This document shows positions 57,817 through 64,000 of a stretch of DNA of 64,000 nucleotides, in pieces. The position numbers and the translations under genes are program-made. The DNA lies in the NCBI GenBank assembly GCA_051657165.1, contig JBOFKD010000315.1, forward strand, positions 1 through 64,000, read 5' to 3'. This stretch comes from UBA7332 sp051657165 (GTDB lineage: Bacteria > Bacteroidota > Bacteroidia > Bacteroidales > UBA7332). The stretch's first letter is position 1, and each line of letters begins with the position of its first letter. The notes beneath the pieces were generated by a model. That model was not told the DNA's origin. It saw only the letters and a program-made list of their open reading frames with translations, and ran no database searches.

Positions 57817-59208
57817 TTATGCCAGAATTGTGTTCAGGATAAATATAAACAGAGTCGTTGCTATTAATGGAATAGCGTTTCGTTTTACGACTTCAAATGG
57901 TGAAATCTTAGCGATAGCAGAAGTGGCTATAATTAATCCGGCAATCGGTGAGAGTGCCCGGCCGGTACTTGCCGCCAGTTGCATAGTGACGATCATTCGC
58001 CCGGTATCAAGGGTTTCAGCCTGTGTTGAGGCTGAAAGCTGCTGTACTATATCAGGTACGAGAGGGCCGAATGCAAAGAATGAGGCATTTCCGCTTCCTA
58101 ATAATACAGATGATCCAAAAATCATGGATGTCATAATTCCCGAAAGTCCGGTGAATCCGAATCCCAGGTGCTGAGATATGTAGACAAGTGAATCTATTAA
58201 TCCCATAAGTTTTACTCCTTCAGCGAAGAATTCAGCGCATATGATCAGTGAAACAACTGATGCAAAAACATCAGCAGCTCCATCCCAGAATGTTTTTGTG
58301 CCGGCAGTAACTTTCTTTAAATCGCGTAAACGAATTAACTCTATCAGCATCGTGATGAGCATGGAGCTTATCATAGCAATCGGGGCATTTATATGTATTC
58401 TGGAGCCGAATAAATCAGAAAATGCAAAAAGCATAACTATAGGCAGAACTGGAAGTAATGCATAGAAAGAAGGGATATCCGATTTAAGCTCTTCTGACTG
58501 AACGGACTCAACGACGAATGAAGTTTTCTTATCAAAATACCGGTTTACGATTAAGTACATGATAACCATAAAGCACACTGCGGGGATTGTGAGCGGCAGC
58601 TGATACCCCACGAAATAATCCATTCCGCTCATTCCTGAAAGTGCCGCTGCCTGATGTACATTTCCTGATGCCGGTCCCATGTCAAAAATCGTGCAGGCTG
58701 TTATAACTGAGACTGCGCTGACACGACTGATGCCAAGCTGAATCAGTAGCGGGTAAACAGCCACCATAAGCAAAAGCGACAATCCTGCAGCAGAAGGAGT
58801 GGCCATAAACAGAAACTGGCCGATAGGTATGAGCATAGCCGCTGTAAGATAAGGAAACCTGCGGAACAGCCGAAGAGGTTTTACGGCAATTGCAACGAGT
58901 GCATTACTGGCTCCAATATGCTTCATATAGTTGACAAACCCTCCGATAGACATGATCAGTAAGCCAATACCTGCAAGTTTTGAAGCCGCAATTTGAGTAA
59001 ATAATGAAATCAGATTGAATGGTAATGAATTTGTTTCGCTTTTTCCAATTGATGCAAAAACAACTTCTTCACCTTCAAACAACAATGCAAACCCCAGAAG
59101 TATTAATCCGCCAATCAGCAATACGGCCTGAGCATAATAATTCCGAAATAATAGAAATGCTACGCCTGAGATAACGAGTAGCGAGATGAGGAGTCCGATA
59201 AGATTCAT
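57817..59208 (-). CDS. second DcuC-family carrier
   Basis: A 463-residue inner membrane carrier with about 12 helices, paralogous to the carrier at 30653. Shared landmarks are GLLIMSIGGFVNYMKHIGASNALV (about 82-105), MLIPIGQFLFMATPSAAGLSLLL, CTIFDMGPASGNVHQA and GSGNASFFAFGPLVP. It stands alone rather than with peptidase genes, so it may be the general anaerobic C4-dicarboxylate exchanger (fumarate in, succinate out), leaving the first copy specialised. That division of labour is inferred from context. A perfect dyad at 59439-59456 lies in its upstream region. Confidence 0.85.
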   Translation of the reverse strand: MNLIGLLISLLVISGVAFLLFRNYYAQAVLLIGGLILLGFALLFEGEEVVFASIGKSETNSLPFNLISLFTQIAASKLAGIGLLIMSIGGFVNYMKHIGASNALVAIAVKPLRLFRRFPYLTAAMLIPIGQFLFMATPSAAGLSLLLMVAVYPLLIQLGISRVSAVSVITACTIFDMGPASGNVHQAAALSGMSGMDYFVGYQLPLTIPAVCFMVIMYLIVNRYFDKKTSFVVESVQSEELKSDIPSFYALLPVLPIVMLFAFSDLFGSRIHINAPIAMISSMLITMLIELIRLRDLKKVTAGTKTFWDGAADVFASVVSLIICAEFFAEGVKLMGLIDSLVYISQHLGFGFTGLSGIMTSMIFGSSVLLGSGNASFFAFGPLVPDIVQQLSASTQAETLDTGRMIVTMQLAASTGRALSPIAGLIIATSAIAKISPFEVVKRNAIPLIATTLFIFILNTILA

Positions 59209-59438
59209 AGTGTTCTTTAAATTCTTTTTTTAAGAGGTCATCCCGACTAATTATTCTTCAGTCCGGACGAATTCAGTGGGTAGTGTTTTTACAAAGAAAC
59301 AAAAAATGCTTTGCTGTTACAAATTATCTGGCTGTACAACCTTTCAGATAGCGTAAATGAAATCATTTCTCAATTTTTGTAACCGGTTTAACGAATGTTT
59401 ATTCAGACTAAAATGCTGTAAGGAAAATTTTTTTCTGT

Positions 59439-59456
59439 TTGTAAATCAATTTACAA
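59439..59456. promoter_or_regulatory. 18-bp perfect dyad TTGTAAATCAATTTACAA
   Basis: Arms TTGTAAAT and ATTTACAA are separated by CA. It lies between the divergent dcuC and RND genes, 28 bases leftward of a minus-strand -7 box. It is a good candidate operator for a dimeric regulator of anaerobic or efflux genes; the regulator is not identifiable. Confidence 0.5.
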
Positions 59457-59600
59457 GCTTCATTTGTTTTAAATGGATGATAGCAAATGTAGTGTAATTT
59501 GATTTTTACGTTTTTATCTTCGAATAGTTAAATAAGATTAAGTTTAGGGGTATATGCAATGTAACGGCTTTTAATATCGTTAAAAATAGGAATGACTGCT

Positions 59601-59630
59601 TTTGATATCTAAGTCTAAAGAGTAAATTTG
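59601..59630 (+). promoter_or_regulatory. promoter of the RND efflux operon
   Basis: TTTG (59601-59604), an 18-bp spacer and TAAATTTG (59623-59630) match the Bacteroides consensus with a slightly short spacer. The leader to the adaptor ATG is about 120 nt. Confidence 0.65.
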
Positions 59631-59756
59631 TTGCCCGTTAATAAGTATAAGTTTTTCTATGCAGAAGAGAAACTTTTGTAAATGCTTAGAAACGAAGCAG
59701 AAACACAAATAAGAGATAACAGAAAAATTAAATAACTAAAACCAAAAATTGAGATT

Positions 59757-60806
59757 ATGAAATTTCGAATTTTCCCAGTTCTTGCAATGATGTTAATACT
59801 GGCATCATGTGGAAAGAAAGCTAATCAAGAGCCTGTGGATTACACTCCTACGGTTAAGACCTCGGTTGTGCAGTCATTGTCGCAAATCAACAAAGATTAT
59901 GCAGGGGTTGTTCAGAGTGATAAGTTCAGTAATCTGGCTTTTCGCGTTCCGGGACAATTGATTAAATTGAACGTTGTTGCAGGACAACGTGTGAAAAAGG
60001 GAGAACTTATCGCAGAATTGGATCCCCGTGACTTTTTATTGCAGTTAGATGTGGACAAATATGCGTATGAAACATCTCAAATTCAGCTTCAGCGATACAA
60101 GCGTCTGATGGAGCAGGAGGCTATTTCTAAACAAGATCTGGAAATTGCCGGAACAAACTTCGAAAAAGCAAAAGCTACCTATGAGAATTCTGTTTACAAA
60201 ATGCAGGATACAAAATTGTATGCACCGTTTGACGGATCTATCGAAAAGAAATTTGTAGAGAATTATCAGAAGGTACAAGCGGGTGAACCTGTTGTTCGTC
60301 TGGTAGATGCAAGCGATTTGTTTATCTGGTTTACTGTATCAGATAACAGCTGGAGATTATTGGAAGATAAAAAAGAGTTTTTCGTAGAGTTTGATGTATT
60401 GCCGGGTAAAAGATTCAGTGCATCTGTAAAAGAAATTCTGGATATGTCTCCTGACGGATCAGGTATCCCTGTGACGTTGAACGTGACAGACCCTGCTTTT
60501 GCAGAAGTACGTAAACAAATTAAACCTGGTTTTTCTTGTCGTGTGATTTTTAATGTTGAGTTAAATGCAAACAACGAAGTATCAGTACCTCTTACTGCAC
60601 TGTTTGCGGATCCTAATAATTCGAAAGATGCTGTTTGGGTAGTTGAGGCAGGTCAGTCTGTTGCAACTCTTCGTTATGTGAAAAGGGGCGAATTGCTGGG
60701 TACAGACCGTGTAGTGATTACAGAAGGTCTTAAACCGGGCGAAGTCGTTGTTTCTGCCGGAGTTTACGATATCGAAGCTGGTCAGAAACTAAAAGTTTTG
60801 AAGTAA
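59757..60806 (+). CDS. RND efflux periplasmic adaptor lipoprotein
   Basis: A 349-residue membrane fusion protein (lipobox ILASC, Cys18). The biotinyl-lipoyl half-motifs are FRVPGQLIKLNVVAGQRVKKGELIAELDPRDF (about 62-93) and LYAPFDGSIEKKFVENYQKVQAGEPVVRLVD (about 153-183), flanking a short helical hairpin (about 95-150). Beta-barrel and membrane-proximal domains follow. It joins the RND pump to an outer membrane channel. The hairpin is short, as in many HAE-type adaptors of Bacteroidota. It starts the operon, with the pump 81 bases downstream. Confidence 0.92.
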   Translation: MKFRIFPVLAMMLILASCGKKANQEPVDYTPTVKTSVVQSLSQINKDYAGVVQSDKFSNLAFRVPGQLIKLNVVAGQRVKKGELIAELDPRDFLLQLDVDKYAYETSQIQLQRYKRLMEQEAISKQDLEIAGTNFEKAKATYENSVYKMQDTKLYAPFDGSIEKKFVENYQKVQAGEPVVRLVDASDLFIWFTVSDNSWRLLEDKKEFFVEFDVLPGKRFSASVKEILDMSPDGSGIPVTLNVTDPAFAEVRKQIKPGFSCRVIFNVELNANNEVSVPLTALFADPNNSKDAVWVVEAGQSVATLRYVKRGELLGTDRVVITEGLKPGEVVVSAGVYDIEAGQKLKVLK

Positions 60807-60887
60807 TTCTTTTTCAGTCAGATTTTTTCTGAAGATTAAAAACAGAGAATCTTTTCATTTTTAACTCGTACATTAAAAAATAAACAA

Positions 60888-63800
60888 ATGAATTTAGCCA
60901 GTTTTTCGATTAAAAATTCGAAGATCATATATTTCTTCCTTGCTATCCTGTTGATAGGGGGAGTATTGGCTTTCGATAAATTGGGGAAAAAAGAAGACTC
61001 GCCTTTCGTTATTAAACAATGTGTGATTCTTACTCAATACCCGGGAGCTACACCTGAAGAGGTGGAGCAACTTATCACAGAGCCTATTGAGAGAGAGATT
61101 CAGAGTATGCGTCGTGTTTATAAGATTAAATCCGATTCATATTTTGGTATGTCTAAAATTACTTTAGAGTTAATTCCTTCTACACCCGCCGGTGAGATAC
61201 CGCAAATGTGGGATGAATTACGTCGTAAGGTTTTAAATATTCAACCAAAACTTCCAACAGGAGCTTCGGCAATTACTGTGTCCGATGACTTCGGAGATGT
61301 GTTTGGAATTTACTTTGGCTTGTCAGCAGGACCGGGCTTTACTTCTTCTGAACTAAGATATTGGGCAGAAGAGATTAAGAAAGCTGTTGTGACTGTTGAT
61401 GGTGTTCAGAAAGTTGGTTTGTTTGGAGATCAGTATGAGGTAGTTAACGTATATGTGTCGTCATCGAAACTGGCGAATATGGGTGTAACTCCGCAAGCTG
61501 TTGCTCAAACTATTGGTGCTCAGAATCAGGTGATCAGTACTGGAATGAAACAGGCTGGTCCGCTGGAAATGAAGATTGTTGCTGATGGTACATACAAAAC
61601 ACTGGATGATATCCGCGAACAATTAATCCAGTCTAGTACAGGGCAATTTATCCGTTTAGGTGATATTGCAGAGGTTGAGATGGGTTATCTGGATCCTCCT
61701 AAAAACCTGATGCGTGTAAATGGTACTCAGGCTGTGGCTATCGGTGTTTCTACAGACCCTGAACGTGACGTTGTAAGAACAGGTGAGCTTGTGCGTGCCC
61801 GTTTGGCTCAACTGGCTCCTCAGATTCCGGAAGGAATCCAGGTTGTATCTCTTTATCCGGAAGATATTATTGCTAAAGAGGCGAATAATGGTTTTATTAT
61901 TAACCTGATTGAATCATTGGTTATCGTTATTGTAATCATCATGTTAGTGATGGGACTCAGAGCCGGTATTCTTATTGGTAGTTCGCTGATCTTCTGTATT
62001 AGTGGTACATTGCTGATAATGCAGTTTATGGGTGTAGGTCTGAACCGTACGTCTCTGGCAGGGTTTATTATCGCGATGGGTATGTTGGTGGATAATGCCA
62101 TTGTAGTCACGGATAATGCTCAGATTGCCATGAAGCGTGGTGTTGAAAAAACGAAAGCACTGATTGACGGAGCTACAATTCCGCAATGGGGACTACTGGG
62201 AGCTACACTTATTGCTGTATTCTCATTCCTTCCTTTGTATCTTGCTCCTTCTTCAGTAGCTGAAATTGTGAAGCCTTTATTTATTGTATTGGCAATTTCT
62301 CTGCTTTTGAGCTGGGTGCTGGCGTTGTCTCAAACAACTACATTTGGTAACTTTATTCTGAAAAAAGACGATAAAGATAGTGGCGATCCTTATGGGTCTA
62401 AATTCTATCAGAAGTTTGAAGCACTGCTTCGTAAGTTGATCAAACGTCGCTGGCTGACTATCGGTACGATGGTTGCTGCGCTGTTCCTTGCTTTATTCGT
62501 AATGGGGATCATGCCTCAGAACTTCTTCCCGAGTATGGATAAACCTTATTATCGTTCAGATTTATTCTGGCCGGAAGGATATAATATTCGCGAAGTAGAG
62601 CGTGATATGAAGAAGATCGAAGCAGATTTGATGAATAAACCTCATGTGAAAACTGTTTCTATCACAATGGGTGGTAGTCCGTTGCGTTATTATCTGGCAA
62701 GTTCTTCAATGGGTCCTGCTGATAACTTTGCAAATATTCTGATTGAACTTGATGATTCAAAATATACGATTCCTTATGAAGAGGAGTTTGAGAAGTATAT
62801 ACGTGCAAATTACCCGAATGTAATTGTACGCTCATCTCTTTTCAAATTATCACCGCTTCCGGAAAGTACGATTGAGTTCGGCTTCACAGGGCCGAATATT
62901 GATACGCTTGAGATGTTGACAAATCAGGTGATGGATATTATGCGAGCTACTCCTGAAGTTGCCAATATTCGTAACAGCTGGCATAATAAAGCGGGAACAT
63001 GGACACCTGTTTACTCTCAGGAGAAAGGTCAGCGTCTGGGTGTAACACGTCAGTCTTTGGCTCAATCTGTGAAAATCGCAACGGATGGTTTCGCTGTAGG
63101 TGAGTATCGTGAGCGTGACCGTTTCATGCCGATTCTTATTAAAGATAAAGAGGTAGATAATCTTTCTTTAAATAATATGCGCACTTTCCCTGTATTTACA
63201 AATATGGGAACTACAACTCCTTTGGAGCAGGTGACAAGTGGCGTGGATTACGACTTTAAATATTGGATGATCAGACGTTACAATCGTGATCGTCTGATGA
63301 TGGCTCAATGTGACCCTAGAAGAGGAGAGAATGCGATTGCCGTTCAGTCTGCTCTGTGGGAAAAAGTACAAAGTGAGATTTCTGTACCGGAAGGTTATAA
63401 AATGAAATATTACGGTGAGCGTGAAAGTCAGGATGAGTCTAACGAGGCTTTGGCAGCTAATATGCCGCTGACTGCGATGCTGATCTTTATCACATTGTTG
63501 TTGTTGTTTAAAACATATCGTAAGCCGATAGTAATTCTTCTGATGTTACCTCTGATTTTTATCGGGGTAGTACTAGGGCTTGTCGTTACCGGTAAGAGTC
63601 TTGACTTCTTTGCTACACTTGGACTTCTTGGTCTTGTGGGTATGAATATTAAGAATGCAATTGTACTCGTGGATCAGATCGGAATTGAAACAGATGCCGG
63701 ACTGGATCCTCTGGATGCAGTAGTGGCTGCAACAAAATCAAGAATTGTGCCGGTGGTTATGGCATCGGGAACAACAATTCTGGGTATGTCTCCGCTATTG

Positions 63801-63917
63801 TTTGATGCAATGTTTGGTGGTATGGCGGCAACTATTATGGGTGGTTTGCTTATTGCGTCTGTATTGACGTTGTTCATTCTTCCGGTTGCATATTGTATAA
63901 TCCTGCGCATTAAATAA
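60888..63917 (+). CDS. RND family efflux pump
   Basis: A 1,009-residue inner membrane transporter with the AcrB plan: two repeats of one plus five helices, each with a large periplasmic loop (about 30-330 and 550-850). The helix-4 proton-relay motif is GMLVDNAIVVTDN with Asp402 and Asn403, where AcrB has two aspartates, and the helix-10 lysine is Lys922 (GMNIKNAIVLVD). Other family motifs are QYPGATPEEVEQLITEPIE and the late GLLIASVLTLFILPVAYCI. Substrates could be drugs, bile salts or metabolites. A probable outer membrane channel gene begins at 63985. Confidence 0.92.
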   Translation: MNLASFSIKNSKIIYFFLAILLIGGVLAFDKLGKKEDSPFVIKQCVILTQYPGATPEEVEQLITEPIEREIQSMRRVYKIKSDSYFGMSKITLELIPSTPAGEIPQMWDELRRKVLNIQPKLPTGASAITVSDDFGDVFGIYFGLSAGPGFTSSELRYWAEEIKKAVVTVDGVQKVGLFGDQYEVVNVYVSSSKLANMGVTPQAVAQTIGAQNQVISTGMKQAGPLEMKIVADGTYKTLDDIREQLIQSSTGQFIRLGDIAEVEMGYLDPPKNLMRVNGTQAVAIGVSTDPERDVVRTGELVRARLAQLAPQIPEGIQVVSLYPEDIIAKEANNGFIINLIESLVIVIVIIMLVMGLRAGILIGSSLIFCISGTLLIMQFMGVGLNRTSLAGFIIAMGMLVDNAIVVTDNAQIAMKRGVEKTKALIDGATIPQWGLLGATLIAVFSFLPLYLAPSSVAEIVKPLFIVLAISLLLSWVLALSQTTTFGNFILKKDDKDSGDPYGSKFYQKFEALLRKLIKRRWLTIGTMVAALFLALFVMGIMPQNFFPSMDKPYYRSDLFWPEGYNIREVERDMKKIEADLMNKPHVKTVSITMGGSPLRYYLASSSMGPADNFANILIELDDSKYTIPYEEEFEKYIRANYPNVIVRSSLFKLSPLPESTIEFGFTGPNIDTLEMLTNQVMDIMRATPEVANIRNSWHNKAGTWTPVYSQEKGQRLGVTRQSLAQSVKIATDGFAVGEYRERDRFMPILIKDKEVDNLSLNNMRTFPVFTNMGTTTPLEQVTSGVDYDFKYWMIRRYNRDRLMMAQCDPRRGENAIAVQSALWEKVQSEISVPEGYKMKYYGERESQDESNEALAANMPLTAMLIFITLLLLFKTYRKPIVILLMLPLIFIGVVLGLVVTGKSLDFFATLGLLGLVGMNIKNAIVLVDQIGIETDAGLDPLDAVVAATKSRIVPVVMASGTTILGMSPLLFDAMFGGMAATIMGGLLIASVLTLFILPVAYCIILRIK

Positions 63918-63984
63918 ATATTCAAAGTTGTGAGGTTGATGGATTAATCACCTCACAGCTTTACTTAATAAAATAGTAAAACCT

Positions 63985-64000
63985 ATGAAGTTAAAATATA
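63985..64000 (+). CDS. start of the next gene, probably the TolC-like channel of the RND system
   Basis: ATG at 63985 opens a frame reading MKLKY that runs off the window. The position, 67 bases after the pump stop, is where the outer membrane efflux channel usually lies. Too little is visible to confirm this. Confidence 0.35.

Larger units (their letters stand above)
59209..59756. other. 548-base divergent control region between dcuC and the RND operon
   Basis: No gene is seen. It holds a perfect 18-bp dyad (59439-59456), a minus-strand TACATTTG box (59491-59484) without a clear -33, and the RND promoter (59601-59630). The rest is AT-rich and unremarkable. Confidence 0.65.

Overview
The window is a chromosomal segment of a Bacteroidota bacterium, most likely of the order Bacteroidales. 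The evidence is many -7 boxes of the Bacteroides type (TAnnTTTG), some paired with a TTTG- or ATTG-like -33 box; a 2,485-residue SprA translocon protein next to ruvA; OprO/OprP-like porins; a menaquinone operon; and many Sec-exported proteins and lipoproteins. I cannot fix the genus. There are 46 protein genes, two of them cut by the window edges. I saw no tRNA, rRNA, CRISPR array, prophage or insertion-sequence transposase.

Layout. 1-4260 is a minus-strand housekeeping block: mdh (partial), a coiled-coil membrane protein, a GNAT acetyltransferase, a family 2 glycosyltransferase and recR. 4419-11846 holds an APC permease, then a two-component system, an MgtA-type Mg2+ P-type ATPase and an outer membrane protein. 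11847-12563 is a 717-base non-coding region full of phased palindromic repeats. 12564-19109 carries a MATE exporter, a nitroreductase, a CPBP protease and a large golvesin/xanthan-lyase-like secreted protein. 19110-27166 is ruvA-sprA. 27442-38272 pairs a membrane-tethered transcription factor with a seven-gene operon: repeat lipoprotein, DcuC carrier, isoaspartyl dipeptidase, porin, M14 carboxypeptidase, porin and lipoprotein hydrolase. 38273-38843 is a second repeat-rich non-coding region. 38844-45825 holds lolD and the men cluster (menI-F-D-B-C-E). 45880-48547 (minus) is DsrE, DMT transporter, LuxR-type regulator with a degenerate receiver, and a hemerythrin protein. 48945-57756 holds PadR/PspC, VanZ, rluF, tcdA-phosphatase-GHL10 hydrolase, and an outer membrane protein/lipoprotein pair. 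57817-64000 holds a second DcuC carrier and an RND efflux operon.

How the genes may work together. The 29186-38272 operon reads as a complete route for taking up and degrading peptides containing beta-aspartyl bonds: two outer membrane porins, periplasmic or surface hydrolases, an inner membrane dicarboxylate carrier and a cytoplasmic dipeptidase in which all six metal-ligand positions of E. coli IadA are conserved. The tethered regulator directly upstream has a SARP-like DNA-binding half, and a 7-4-7 direct repeat of the type such proteins bind lies ahead of the operon.

The most unusual finding is a set of short palindromic cores in the two large non-coding regions. Each occurs four times at 21 or 22 bp spacing, that is, every two helical turns. 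At least four different cores follow this rule, one core (TTTGCAAGTAGCAAA) is shared by the two regions 27 kb apart, and one four-unit array sits exactly inside another. I do not recognise this as a named element family. All statements rest on reading the sequence; no database search was run.
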